A stretch of 64,000 nucleotides of DNA from Trypanosoma brucei gambiense DAL972 (GCF_000210295.1 NC_026740.1:565691-629690); one strand, 5' to 3'; positions 31,270-43,049 are shown, counted from the first letter of the stretch. The notes: generated by a model not told the origin, from the letters alone. Numbers and translations are program-made.

Positions 31270-32025
31270 TTAACAGCATAATAAATCATCGAGAGAACTC
31301 AGTAAGTTGGAATCCATTCTGAGGGCACTGGCTTCCTTCATGATGGCGGCGCAGGCTTCCTTCCCTTTTCGTGCCTCTTCTGCTTCTTCAGTGATGAACT
31401 TATGTCTTTCAATCAACCTCTGTTGTTTTCGCATCTCAGTCTCTACTACCCAAGCCCTTCTTTCCTCCTCCATGGTTGCTTCCACTTCAGCAATTTTGGA
31501 GCGCAGTTGTTGAACCTTCTGTTGATGATCAACGGCTTCCTGTGCGTTAGTTTCCTCCAATTTGTGGATCTGATCCCGGTACTGTTGTTCACGCTCCTGG
31601 CAAGCTATTTGAAACGTTAAGAGTTGTTCCCTCATTTCCTTCTCCTCTTCTTCACGTTTCTTAAGGCGTTCTGCGATTTCAATAGCACTGGCTTCAAGTC
31701 GTGGTTCGTATTCCTCATTACGGGCATGAAGCCGTTTAACTATTTCTTCGTTTTGTTTTACCTCTGCCCTGGCCTCCGTCGTTTTGCTCTCATTTTCTGC
31801 GATCTTTTCCTTCATTTTCTGAATAGTTGCCAAAACACCTTCCTTATCACAACTCCAGTCTCGCATGAGTTGTTCATGTTCGGCTAAAATTTGCTCATTT
31901 TTCTTGAGTTCATCATCCAAAGCGGATTGCTCTTGTGCCACTGCGTTTCTCAGAGCCTGATGGGCTGAAATGGCTTCTTTTAATGCGGAGCCACGGGGTG
32001 CGGAAGTAAGTCGTGGCCTGGTCAT
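31270..32025 (-). CDS. Coiled-coil protein, 251 residues, unknown
   Basis: After a short basic head (TRPRLTSAPRGSALK) the protein is almost entirely charged helix from about residue 15 to 225, rich in Glu, Lys, Gln and Arg with heptad-like spacing, so an extended coiled coil is expected. The tail DDLLCC ends in two Cys, which could be lipid-modified, though there is no CaaX box. No catalytic motif. Such proteins in trypanosomes often belong to the cytoskeleton, flagellum or basal body, but location cannot be read from the sequence. Confidence 0.8.
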   Translation of the reverse strand: MTRPRLTSAPRGSALKEAISAHQALRNAVAQEQSALDDELKKNEQILAEHEQLMRDWSCDKEGVLATIQKMKEKIAENESKTTEARAEVKQNEEIVKRLHARNEEYEPRLEASAIEIAERLKKREEEEKEMREQLLTFQIACQEREQQYRDQIHKLEETNAQEAVDHQQKVQQLRSKIAEVEATMEEERRAWVVETEMRKQQRLIERHKFITEEAEEARKGKEACAAIMKEASALRMDSNLLSSLDDLLCC

Positions 32026-34380
32026 ATCTAAATGATTAAAATAAAAACGTACGCCTCAGTGAGTAAATTTTTTTTTAAAAAAGAAAACAACAATTATTCC
32101 TCTCTGCTAGACTAACTTGTTGTTTTTTTCTTTTTTTTTTTTTAATAAATCAACTTTCGTATATTCTTTCTGCTCGTTTGCTTGCCGTATGTGGTGACTT
32201 TTCCCTTTCTTTGTCAGCTTAACAGGATACGATTTTGGAAGAGAGCAAAGGTTACAGCACGTGGAATCTGTCAAACAAAAAGGAAGTAATTAGTATGAAG
32301 ATGCCTTCCTGTAAAATTAAGTGTCTACTGTATGCTTCGTGAAGGAATAATGGACCCAAAAAGAATAAAGGGAAAGGACAAAAAAAGGGGGGATGATGCC
32401 AATATTAATAATAATTATTAATAATTAATATTAACAGGACAGTAACAGTAACAGTGACAACAACAACAATAACAATAACAATAACAATAACTATTATTGT
32501 TATTATAAGCTCCCATTCAATGAGTGTTTGCTGCACATAAAGCAAAGCACGTGTAGGGTGGCGTGAGTAGGAAACAAATGAAGTTCTGCACGCTGCTTGT
32601 CCGTTCATCAAGACAAATATAAATACATACACTTTTTTTTTGCTTGTTTGCTATTCGTTCTTTTTTTATTATTATTATTATTTTTTTTTTGTTTTCTTCC
32701 GCCTTCAGAAGCGCATATGACGTAAACAGGTAATACGAGAAGCAGCAGTAGGAAGGGGGTGGAGGAACTTTTTTTTTTTTGGAGGGGGGAAACAAAAAGG
32801 GAAAGAGTAAAGAGGCAAAGGCGATGAGGACACGAAAATGTGTCTTCACTTCACTTCACTTCTCTTTTTTTTGGGGGGGGGGGTTGTTGTTCCTTTTCAA
32901 ATGTGGTAAAATTAAGGAGGGAGTGACAAAAACTCAACCGCACACGAGATCTCATTGAAGGTTGGAAAGTTTTAACATACAAATGAATTTCGTCCCTTAT
33001 TTAATGATACAAAATACATTCACAAAAGAAATGAGGTAATATTTCTTTTGTAAAAGCGGGCAGTAACGAAAGGTACGCGAGTAAAAGTAGAGAAGATGTA
33101 AAGGAGCGGGTGCCAAATGAAGGAAACCACTTTCTTGATAAATTCACAATCACAACTGCAAAAAAAAAAAAGAAGAAAAGATGACTACTGTCAATTCAAA
33201 CTGCAAAAATTACAAATTTCGCAGAAGATGCATAACGGCAACGTCACAGCTTCAAAAAGAGAAAATCTTTTTGTTGTTTTCCTTAAACCTTTTCTTTTTT
33301 TTTTTAATTGTATGTTTGTATCTTTGTGTGTGCGCAGAAGGCGCAATGATAACACACTCACCTTCACATTCACATGGCCATATATGACTGGGACCATTTT
33401 TTTCTTTTTATTTTCTATTTTATTTTTATTTTATTTTGTTTTGTTTTTGTTTTTCTTCATTTTCGTTTCCCTTTTCCGTTTCTACAAACAGTTGTAAGCA
33501 ACAACTATTGAACATTCCCATGCCATACGATGTCGAAATGGAGTGAGAGAAGTATAAAAGTTGTTTATTTTTTCTTTTTTTTTAAAAAAAATCAAACACT
33601 GCCATCACGGTGGTGAAAAAGTTGACCGAAAGCAGTTGAGTGACACACAAAGCATGTACACGCATCATTTGCGCATGACAGGAAAAAAAAAACACACATT
33701 TAGCGATACTCTCACCCTCACTAAAAGATTAATGAAAAAAAAAAGCAACACCAAACAACAATAAAAATAGAAAAACACACAATACTGTAATACAAGAAAC
33801 CAAAAGGAAGGTGAGACAAAAAAAAACAACTGTGGCACAGTAGCGATAAGAAGAACATCAGGGTAAACGAATGTTCCTTTTTACCCTTTTCTCTCTTTTT
33901 TTTTTCGGAGATTTACTGTTCACAACACGTACTTTAACGTAATAACTTGTCATTAAAGCGAAAGTGGCGAGAAAAACAAAAAAAAATAAACAAAAAATTG
34001 TATTCGTAATGTGTTCGTTTGTCCGTGTTCATGTGTGCTTTTGTCTTTTTATTTTATTTTTTTTTCCACCCATTTTGTTGTTGCTTCCTCCCAGTGAATA
34101 TTTCTTCCTTCCTTCCCACTCACTCCCTCCGGTGAGCCAACCACTCACCAAATGCCTTATGTTACCTCATTGGCTCACGGTATTGATGTTATCATTAACA
34201 TTACTGTCGACAATAACATTATCATTGCACCCACCCACTTCCACCTATGTCTTTTTTCACCATTCCTTCAACAGCCGTTTCGTTGCGCTTCGTTGTCATT
34301 CTCCTCCTCCTCTTTTTCTTTCACATTAACCACACCCTCCGGTGTGTTTTTTTTTCCTTTTTTTAAAAAAAAATTTACCA

Positions 34381-34394
34381 TTAACCCTAACCCC
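34381..34394. repeat. Short telomere-like sequence
   Basis: Reads ttaaccctaacccc, about two copies of CCCTAA, the complement of the trypanosome telomere repeat TTAGGG. It directly precedes a (CA) tract. It may be chance. Confidence 0.4.
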
Positions 34395-34396
34395 GT

Positions 34397-34398
<2 letters not shown>

Positions 34399-34455
<57 letters not shown>
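34399..34455. repeat. CA microsatellite, about 28 units
   Basis: An uninterrupted AC dinucleotide run of 57 bp, the longest CA tract in the window, in the 3' flank of the UBL/BAG gene. Confidence 0.95.
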
Positions 34456-34457
<2 letters not shown>

Positions 34458-34662
34458 GACAGGTAAGAATGTGGCATCACATGTTCACTGTCTAAATACT
34501 TCCTCTTCCCTAATTATTAAGCTCCTCATTCCCTTTTGTTTTTTTTTCTCTTTTCTTCATTTGTTACTGTTGGGCTCCCTTCTCAAGTTGCCTCTCTCCC
34601 CCCCCCTCTTCCTCCTCCTCCTCCATTTCTTCCTGATTGCTGAAACTGCAAACACATCTTCT

Positions 34663-35910
34663 TCACACCACCCCATCAACCTTAAGGTTGTCCTGCAGCT
34701 CTGTTAGGCGCTTAACGGCTTGTTTGCGTCTCAACCGCCATTCGTCCTCTAAATCATTTAATCCATCCGTACGAAAAAGAATGCGCATAAGTTCCTCATA
34801 GTAACCCTGTCTCTGGTTTAGTGTAAGTCCATCTTGATTAACCATCGGTTCCATAGCGGCTATATTTGACTCAATTTCAATCAGCATTGTTTTCTGGACA
34901 CCATTGACTTCGTTGGGGGAAAAGTAAAGAGAATATATCCCATCCGCGTCGGGGTTGATGGGCACAGGTTCAATGGTACCAACTCCTGAGCGAATGCCGC
35001 AGCTAGAGAGTTTGGTGCTCAAGTTATTTAGCTGCTTTCCACGGAAAACAAGTTTACATCCTGCAAGCCGTGGCTCCTGTGCTACGGCTGCGAGAAGTAC
35101 ATCATCCAGCGTGGCCTCATCCGGTAATGTAAGCAACACGTTTCGCTTCAGACCAGGAGACAAGCAACGGAGCGACACTACTGACCGCGGAGACAAGGGT
35201 TCTGATGGCTGACTTTGCTGCTTCATATCAGGTTGAAAATCATCAGCCGCCTTCGCACTTTCAGATTCTGTTGTGAAGCTGCTACGTGTAATATTTGGTG
35301 GCACCCCCATAGGCGACGGTATCGTTTGCCGCCCTGTTGCGGCGTTGTTATGATGGGAGGTTTGAGGACGGCTATTTGCTGATTCAAAAGCTGAGGGTGC
35401 AGAGTATCGCGTGTCATTACCAACGGATTGATGCTCGGAAGTCGGCTGCCGTTTGGGTGACTGCCATCCACTCAATGATGCCAATGGAGGTGAACCACCA
35501 CTCAAGCGCACACCCGAAGCAAATGTTCGCTGCTTTGGCGAATACGCGGACTCCATCGTCCTATTGTATGGCAAGTTGTCGTTTTGTTGTGGTTGGCCCT
35601 GCTGCCTTGGGGAGTCTGTTTGTTGTTGCGTGCAGTACGGATGCTGATGATGTGACTGCACTCGAGAGCGCTGCGAAACGTTTGTGGGAAGCTCAATGAT
35701 AAGTGATCCATCTGGAAAATCACTCAATGCACTGCACGGGCCTATCTCTTGGTAGTCGTGTACTATTCGAGTCCCTTTTGGGTAGTCGTACTGATTCACA
35801 AGGAAGTTAACTAGTCTTTCTACTGTACAATCGCGTGGCAGCACGAGGTCTATGACTTCCCCGCGTGAAGACCGCAACCGTGTCGTCACAGTTGCAGACG
35901 TTTGATGCAT
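34663..35910 (-). CDS. Ubiquitin-like / BAG-domain protein, candidate Hsp70 nucleotide exchange factor
   Basis: A 415-residue protein with three parts. Residues 7-75 look like a ubiquitin-like fold (VIDLVLPRDCTVERLVNFLV; GSLIIELP). Residues 76-235 are Ser/Gln/Pro-rich and probably disordered. A second ubiquitin-like segment (about 240-310) contains LVFRGKQL, the usual strand before the turn. The last part (about 335-410) has the pattern of a BAG domain: IEIESNIAAMEPMV, YYEELMRILFRTDGL and RLRRKQAVKRLTELQDNL. BAG proteins bind the Hsp70 ATPase domain and release ADP, and BAG1-type members carry a ubiquitin-like domain that links to the proteasome. The domain assignment rests on pattern reading, not on a profile search. 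Confidence 0.68.
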   Translation of the reverse strand: MHQTSATVTTRLRSSRGEVIDLVLPRDCTVERLVNFLVNQYDYPKGTRIVHDYQEIGPCSALSDFPDGSLIIELPTNVSQRSRVQSHHQHPYCTQQQTDSPRQQGQPQQNDNLPYNRTMESAYSPKQRTFASGVRLSGGSPPLASLSGWQSPKRQPTSEHQSVGNDTRYSAPSAFESANSRPQTSHHNNAATGRQTIPSPMGVPPNITRSSFTTESESAKAADDFQPDMKQQSQPSEPLSPRSVVSLRCLSPGLKRNVLLTLPDEATLDDVLLAAVAQEPRLAGCKLVFRGKQLNNLSTKLSSCGIRSGVGTIEPVPINPDADGIYSLYFSPNEVNGVQKTMLIEIESNIAAMEPMVNQDGLTLNQRQGYYEELMRILFRTDGLNDLEDEWRLRRKQAVKRLTELQDNLKVDGVV

Positions 35911-36821
35911 GTCACCGTATGCAATGCAGCCCCGCGGATAGTGTATTTAATCAAGATACTTTTGCCTTCACACCCTCCTGCAATAGTTGGGTATGAGGAA
36001 GTAGAAAAACAACAAAATTGTACGGCAGCAACGAAACTGAACGAAGCCAATACTAATAATAAAAAAAAAATGGCCAACCCCCGGAACGAATACAAGAAGG
36101 ATGAAAAAGAAGAGGGACCAAATCTCCTTCCTCTTTCCTCCTTTCCTTTTATTTTTTAAAGGCGCGCAAATGAAAAAAAAGCTTTTGTTCACGCGTATAG
36201 CTAAGTATGATGCAACCAGTATTCGACTACGAACGAACTATAGTATATATATATATATATATATATTTTTTCTTCCCTTCGTAGTGAAAGCACAAATTAA
36301 CTAAATCCTAGTGCGTGTGCGCGCGTAAAATCCTTATCAATGCAATTATCGTTTGCGACACGTGAGGCTCCGCCGAGTTGAAGAAATAAAACTTAGGCTA
36401 CACGGAAGATATGCATATATAAATAGAGAGAGTGTGTGTGGTGAGGCATAAGGAAAAGGGACAAAAGGGGAGCGATAAGAGATATGGCAAAGGAAGAAAT
36501 CACATGGACCGTCACTGCAAGCAATCAAAGCAGAAAGTGATGGAGTGGTTTGAGGTGAAGAAGTTCCATTGATTCGCCACAGGGTTTTTCTCACCTTTAT
36601 TCCTCTCCCTTTTTCTCTCTCTCTCTCTCTGCAGCTACTGCTGCTTAACACATTCTCTGTACCGTCGCCTCTCATTCACAAGTGATAGGCACCAAAGAGA
36701 AATCTCTTTTTTTTTAAAAAAAAAGAAAGAGAGGTGGAAAAGATGGTACTCCAACATTGGCAAGGTACCGTTGGACAACAAACAACAGTTGTGAGCGTTG
36801 CGCACATCGCGTATGCGTGTG
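35911..36821. other. Intergenic, UBL/BAG gene to DCC1
   Basis: About 910 bp with a TA tract at about 36244-36266, a CT run near 36615-36632 and a T9A9 palindrome at 36707-36724. No gene. Confidence 0.6.
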
Positions 36822-38204
36822 TTAAGAGAGGCTGCCATACATTACTGGACGACCAGGTACACGATACTCCTTAGCGTAACGAACGATAATGTGATCAAAC
36901 GCAACACCGGGATCCAGCAGCGGTGCAACGTACGCACGAAGCTCCTCCGCCTCCCACCGTCCAGGTCGAATTTCAAACAATTGCCGAGTGCGCAATGAAA
37001 CGTCTGTTGAGAGGACATTGCTCGGGGCCCATACAGCACGAGCACCCACGTGACTGTCACCTTCAGCATTACGGACGACAATCACCGAGCCGTATAAAAA
37101 CTTAAGCAATGCATTCCGGTCCGATTGTGATGGTAGCGTCCCATCCGCAAATAACGAGGACGGGATGCTGGACGTCCATGAGTCGTAGAAAATGTCGAAA
37201 TCAAGCTCCGGGAAAAGGGAACCACGACAATTGACCGATTTCGAAAGTTTCTTGTCCTGTAACTCCGCTTCAGTAAGCTGCGTATTCTGCTCTGCATCAT
37301 CAGCGAGCAACACTGAAGCAGCGAGTGCTTGCAACACTTTCGGTACCTGCAAAAACGCCGCCATCCCTCGAGGGGTTTCACTACTTGCGGTTGCGTTGCC
37401 GTATGCTGCCCGTACAGCCCGCAGGACAATGTGCGGGTAAACTGATGGACAGAGCTGTTCCATGACTCCTTCCCATGACATGGTGTCATACGCATCAAAA
37501 AAATTCAACGATGCTCGCAGGGCTTCACGCATGAGTGCGGGTTTCAATAAGCGAACATACCCATTGAACACTACAGCCCCCATATCAGAAAGAATTACAG
37601 CCAGTTCACGCGCACTGCTACGGTTCAGAGCTACGAGTTGAGGAAAGGTGTAGAAACGTTGAGCGGAACTTGAGGTACCATTTTCCACCTCCTCCCTTTT
37701 TATGTATTCCACATTTTCGTCTGAACGTTCCACTGTACCAAGAGTGTCGAGCTCCTTTAATGTAAGGGGAGATTCCAATAAGTGTTGCGAGATATCGTTG
37801 TAGGCTACGGAGGGTTTAACCTCGAAGACCCGCTCAGACGAGCACACCACCACATGCTCTCGCCCTTCTCCCGCATCGGAAGCATTGTCAGACTCAATGA
37901 TGCCATTTGTATCGTGCATTTTCGCTGCTTTTGCTTCTGCAAGGAGAAGTGTGTTGGAGTACTCAACACGCCGCACACGGAATGTCCGCTCATCATCACA
38001 TAAAAGCAGTTGACTGCCTCCCTTCATAGTCATTAGTGTTGTCGCCTCATGGTATGTTTCATTGATTTTCCCCATTTCTTCACCAGTTTGCTTGCACGCC
38101 GCAACTTTGCATGTGATCTCCTTGAAGTGGTCAGCGCTCACTGACAAAATGCGGTAATCCGCGGCGCAGTCGTCAAAATCCTCGCGTAGCGTTACCCGCG
38201 CCAT
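36822..38204 (-). CDS. DCC1: DCC1, sister chromatid cohesion / Ctf18-RFC subunit
   Basis: A 460-residue protein resembling DCC1, which together with CTF8 and CTF18 forms the alternative clamp loader used for replication-linked sister chromatid cohesion. The N-terminal part has the family pattern of strands with LLLCDDERTFRVRRVEYSNT followed by LLLAE. The middle has LTLKELDTLGT and a winged-helix-like region with LSDMGAVVFNGYVRLL. The C-terminal part has the expected RWEAEELRAYVAPLL and RYAKEYRVPGRPVMY, equivalent to the end of DCC1 proteins. The open frame reaches a GTG at 38222, but the first ATG is 38204, about 85 nt after a very clear predicted acceptor with no ATG between. Confidence 0.83.
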   Translation of the reverse strand: MARVTLREDFDDCAADYRILSVSADHFKEITCKVAACKQTGEEMGKINETYHEATTLMTMKGGSQLLLCDDERTFRVRRVEYSNTLLLAEAKAAKMHDTNGIIESDNASDAGEGREHVVVCSSERVFEVKPSVAYNDISQHLLESPLTLKELDTLGTVERSDENVEYIKREEVENGTSSSAQRFYTFPQLVALNRSSARELAVILSDMGAVVFNGYVRLLKPALMREALRASLNFFDAYDTMSWEGVMEQLCPSVYPHIVLRAVRAAYGNATASSETPRGMAAFLQVPKVLQALAASVLLADDAEQNTQLTEAELQDKKLSKSVNCRGSLFPELDFDIFYDSWTSSIPSSLFADGTLPSQSDRNALLKFLYGSVIVVRNAEGDSHVGARAVWAPSNVLSTDVSLRTRQLFEIRPGRWEAEELRAYVAPLLDPGVAFDHIIVRYAKEYRVPGRPVMYGSLS

Positions 38205-38289
38205 CACAAGTTTCCCTCTCACACAACGCTGAGGGTTTCCCTCCTTCCGACAGCGGCAGTTCCGTTGCTACCGTGGCAGGTTTTACCTG

Positions 38290-38291
38290 CT
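38290..38291 (-). promoter_or_regulatory. Predicted trans-splice acceptor, DCC1
   Basis: In mRNA sense a long, nearly pure pyrimidine tract (plus-strand purines about 38292-38324) ends in CCCTTTCAG here. It is one of the clearest splice signals in the window, and it fixes the start at 38204. Confidence 0.7.
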
Positions 38292-39523
38292 GAAAGGGAA
38301 GGAGAAAAAAAAAAAGAAAGAAGGGTGGAAAAATACACATAAAGATAGAAACGATGCGGAGAAGTATGAATGACACAATACACGGGGCGACTGGATACGC
38401 AGAGATGTACCGTATGTTAAAAGAGATGATGGTGGTATTGATCAACTAAGTCATTTAAACTGCTTCCACGGCATATTTTTTTTTTTAATCGAACCACCAT
38501 AAATGAAGTTAATACGTAACTGTATAAATTGCAAGAATGGGGAATGACCGCGATGGAGAGGCAGTCTACCTCCATATGTAATCCTACTTTATTCCTCGTC
38601 CTCCACTTTGGCTCACAGTCAAACCAAACCTCTGTTTTATAAATTATCATAAAAGAATAATTCCTGTCCGCTCCCTTAACCTGAAAAGTCGAAAGTTCCA
38701 GAGCAGTGCCACATCAGATCGCACACATGATGAAACCTGCTGATACCATATGTTTTCACGGTGTATCACATGTGACTGCACTTATGAACCATTTCCACTA
38801 TTTCTTTTTAATATTCCTATTTCGTACATTTGTGTGGTGTTGCCGTTCACTGAAGCTTATTTCACTTTCCACTTCGTCTTCCTTCCCTCCCATGGAGACA
38901 CTACTTAATGCGTTTTCATGTGCATGAACTTTTGCTTCTCACATCAAACAGAGAAAAATCCCATTTTTTTTTTAATTTGAGGAATAAAGAAGTGGTGAGA
39001 AAGGCAAAGAAGAAGAAGAGAAGGTGAAGATGGCAAACATAAAACTACATGTAGTGAAAGAACATCACGAGATACGAGGGTTACGCAAACACACATAAAC
39101 ACACGCACAAAAATAAATAAGTATATAAGTATTGCTGTCAGAGGGAATTAAAAAAAAAAACCAGCCAAACAATGATAACATCAGTAATGTGCCAAAAAGC
39201 ACAGAAAAAGTAGAAAGAGCATTTTTTTTCCCCCCCTTTTGATTGTTTGCGTGCGTGTGTGAGAGATTTTTTTTAAAAAAAAGGAAGAAAAAGAGGTAAG
39301 AAAGGAAGTGGAGAAGCTAAAGAAATGAAAGCAGCGGCAGCACTAGTGATGGCTGACTAATTGCACACGCTTCTAGGCACACACATACACACACACACAT
39401 ATATATATATGCACACAGAGCAAGTAAAGATGGGAAGCATGAGGAAAATTAAAGAAAAATAAAAAGGAAATGCCCAGAGATTAGGAACGAAAGTCAGACA
39501 GAGGCTACAGCCTTTTCCTTCAT

Positions 39524-39543
39524 AAATAAATATATATTTATTT
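39524..39543. repeat. Perfect 20-bp AT palindrome (AAAT/ATTT type)
   Basis: Reads AAATAAATAT then ATATTTATTT, self-complementary around 39533/39534. Same design as those at 24000-24025 and 62145-62170. Confidence 0.9.
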
Positions 39544-40063
39544 GATTAATGATTTCAACTTATATTTCAGTATTTTTTCTTTCCTTTTTTTTTATTTCCC
39601 TGACCTTCAATTCCCACTCCATCCCTCCCTGTGTGCGCGTGTATTTGTGCTGGGAAAAAGAGAAAGTAAAAAAGAAAAAGAAAGGAGGTTGGGGGAAAAT
39701 ATTATTAAATAGAAGCTAGCGGTTCTAACTGAAGGTAAAAGCGAGGAGTAAAAGCATAAAAACTAAACTTGTTGTTGATTCATGAAGTGAATGAAATGAC
39801 ATAAAACGAAATAATGAATAAACAACGAGGAATGGCACGTCAAAGGCAACAAAGACCGCTGGGCGGTGCAAAGTATAAATATAAATATATAACAATAAGT
39901 TTGAGCCCCGCAAACAGTAAGAGCGGACAGCAACGACAACAACAACAACAACAATAACAATGGGAGCAACAAAATGAAATAAAAAAAGTAGTAAAATAAA
40001 AAAAGAAAAAAGTTGTGTGTGTGGAAGAGTGGTGGATTGGATCACGGGAAATGGAATATGAGA

Positions 40064-40066
<3 letters not shown>

Positions 40067-40103
<37 letters not shown>
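40067..40103. repeat. AT microsatellite, about 18 units
   Basis: An uninterrupted AT run inside the 5.2-kb spacer. Confidence 0.95.
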
Positions 40104-40104
<1 letters not shown>

Positions 40105-41564
40105 TAGAGAAAATTAACAATAAATGATGTTTAATGCCATGGACCTAAACCCCTCTTTTCCCTCCCCTTTCCCATGCACGTGAAAATGATTCGTCTTCCG
40201 CCATTTGCTTCATGTGACGATATTTTACCTCGCTTTTTTGTAAAGTTGTATCCACACATATTAATAATATAATTATACTAATAATAATCAACTTCACGAA
40301 TTACGCCTTCATCGAATTAAGTTTCCCCCATTTCCCTCGAAAACAAACCACCTCATCAAGGAACAATAAAAGCTGACATCTCTTCTTACTTTATTTCCCT
40401 CCATTTCACGCCACTTATGAAAATAAAAATAAATATAAGCAAGTATAAGAAGAAATAGTCACACACAATCTCTTACTTATCATCCTAGTTTTGATTCACA
40501 GTATTTTCAATAAATTCTGCCTTTTTTTTCTTTTTCTTACATTTTATTTTTCCCCTTCTTGAATGATGATTATCGTTACATAATTTTCATCATTTATTAC
40601 TCTCATTTTTTTCAACTCGCCGCTTCAAAAATACTTCGACACACACAAAAAAAAATCCCCTCCGCCAAATTCTTTTAAAGAAGTTAAGAAACACGTCAGT
40701 CATTACTGAAAGTTCTGCCGTCCGTTGCCTTAAAAGCGAAAAAAAAATCTCTTTTTTGTTTATTTGTATATGTGTTTTAAAAAGTTAATTGCACTTAACT
40801 TACTCTCCTTTTTTTTATAATAATAAAGTAGATTTTCACTTCCGCCACACATTTCCTTCCATTTCATATACACGAACAAAAACAAAAAGAAAAAGAAAAA
40901 AGAACAACAACGAATTTAAATATATGAAGCCGTCCATTGGCACTTTGTTCCCCCCCCATTTATTTCATAAATTTACCCAAAACAATTATTTAAAAATATA
41001 ATAATTTGCTTTCGTCCGTTTCCAAAACGTGAGGCAACTGCCGAACTTATCTCTTCCCCCCCCCCTTTTTACTTTTCTTTTATTTTGGGTTCTTCTTCTA
41101 AAACACACTTCCGTATGCGCCTTCTTTTTAATTTAATTTTCTTCTTTCTCTCTTTCTTTTCTTTTTTGGTATTCCGTTTTTCCGTGCTTCTGAATCTTCA
41201 TAAGAATGTAATATATATATATATATATAAAGAGAAAGAGAAAGAAATACGCAGAACAAAGAAATAAAACGTGATTTTTCTTTTTTGTTTTTAAAAAAAA
41301 AGCGAAAGAAAATAATAAATTCAAAATGTTCGCAATAGGCAGTGGCGCGTGTCACGTATTTAAATTTTTGCGACCGATTCTTTCTATTATTTTCTTTCAT
41401 TTTATATTCTTTTCATTTGCTCTAACAACTCCATTATAAAGTTTATATATATATATATATTCAACATCATCATAATTGGCTTTATTCCTCTTCTTTTTTT
41501 TTTCATATGCGAATTGCGTCAATTCTCACAAGTATCTTTTGCTTTATTAAAGCTATCCGCTTGA

Positions 41565-41576
<12 letters not shown>

Positions 41577-41606
<30 letters not shown>
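41577..41606. repeat. AT microsatellite followed by ATTT repeats
   Basis: About 15 AT units continuing into four or five TTTA repeats and a GT run to about 41634. Confidence 0.9.
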
Positions 41607-41610
<4 letters not shown>

Positions 41611-42295
41611 TTATTTATTTATTTGTGTGTGTGTGAATTTCTATACACTTATTAAAAATTCGTGAAGTGCAATGCGGAAATTAATTTAAAAAAAACATTA
41701 AATTAAATTGAAAGAATGCAAGGGATGATAATGATGATGAAAGACACGGCAGAAGAAGAAGAAAAGCAAAAGATTTTAAAAAGAGGGCAACACCAAAAAA
41801 AAAAAAAGAAAGAGAAAGATAAAGAGAAAGAGAGAGACTGCAGCACTTCCACTTTTTTAAACAAAAAAAAACAGAAAAAAAAACGAACGTCCGGCACCTC
41901 CTTTTGAATAAGTGAAGAGGTTAAACACATAAATAAACACAAACACACAAACACGCACACAACTAAAGTTACGGCAAGTGAAACCTTTTAAAAAGAAAGT
42001 AAAGAGTTGTCTGCGCGTGTGAAAGAATGAAATTATGAAGAGAGTTTGTTTCTTATTTCTCTTTTTCATTTAGTGAGGGGGCGGGGAACAAAACATAATA
42101 AACAAGTCGAAGCGAAATGCACAGGAAGAAACAAATGAAATACCAAAGGCAATGACAACCTACAAGTGGAAGAACGAAAGAAACAAAAACAATAATAATA
42201 ATAGTGATGAAATGAATTTAAAATAAAAACATAACCGATGAACAATATGATGCAGGAAAGATATGATGAGGAAAACATAAAAGAAAAAAGGAAGA

Positions 42296-42297
<2 letters not shown>

Positions 42298-42336
<39 letters not shown>
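42298..42336. repeat. TA microsatellite, about 18 units
   Basis: An uninterrupted TA run in the 3' flank of the CCCH gene. Confidence 0.93.
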
Positions 42337-42337
<1 letters not shown>

Positions 42338-42958
42338 CTAATAATAATTTATATAAAAAAGTGTGAAAATTTGTGTGCCTGAGGTGATTGGCGGCGGAAA
42401 ATGGGATGAAAAACACAAAATTTGTGGTTAATTCTGTCGGCAGTTCTGCCACAATTACATCACACATAAATTCCCCTCCATGTCAGTTCTCACACACTTT
42501 CACACAAAAATGTGTTTAGGTAAAGCAGAAAAATATCTCTCCCTTTTCTGTTTTCTTTTTTTTTTTTAAAAATGCTCTCTTTTGTTTTAGTGAAGGACCT
42601 TTTCCCACACAGACAAAACACACACACACATTTCTTCATCTTTCCTTTTCTTTTGTTTCATTGTCTTTTCATTCCACCTTTATTCCTTTCTTCTTTCTTT
42701 TTTTTTTTGTTGCTGTCGATTACTCCCCTCTTCTTCCCTTAAACTCTACCTCAACACACACACACACAAAAAAAAGAAGCTTCCCTTAAAATTAACAAAA
42801 AAAAATCATAACATCCGGCCCCAACCGCTCGACCACTTTTTTTCTCTGTTATTTATTTTTTTATTTTATGCTTATGTTATATACCTATTGTCTTTTTTTT
42901 TTTTTGATCTCTTCTCTTTAATAATAAACTCATGGTTTTTTTTGTCTATCTTCCATTT

Positions 42959-43049
42959 TAGCAGCTCTATTGGTACCGCTAGCGCACATTCCTTTACTGA
43001 TACAATCTAACCGCCTGATTAGTTGACGCGAGTGCTAAAATGCGAGATA
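42959..43049. other. Balanced-composition island with hairpin potential
   Basis: About 90 bp of non-repetitive sequence within several kb of simple repeats. In the minus sense, TAGCAC near 43037-43032 can pair imperfectly with GTGCGCTA near 42987-42980. Inside, CTAATC and GGTTAG form a 6-bp stem with a four-base loop. It could be a small RNA or a conserved UTR element, or chance. Confidence 0.25.

Larger units (their letters stand above)
32026..34662. other. Intergenic, coiled-coil gene to UBL/BAG gene
   Basis: About 2.6 kb of low-complexity DNA with AAT/AAC trinucleotide runs near 32400-32500, T-run/A-run palindromes (33576-33591, 34358-34373) and a (CA) tract at 34399-34455 next to a short telomere-like sequence. 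I see no gene. Confidence 0.6.
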
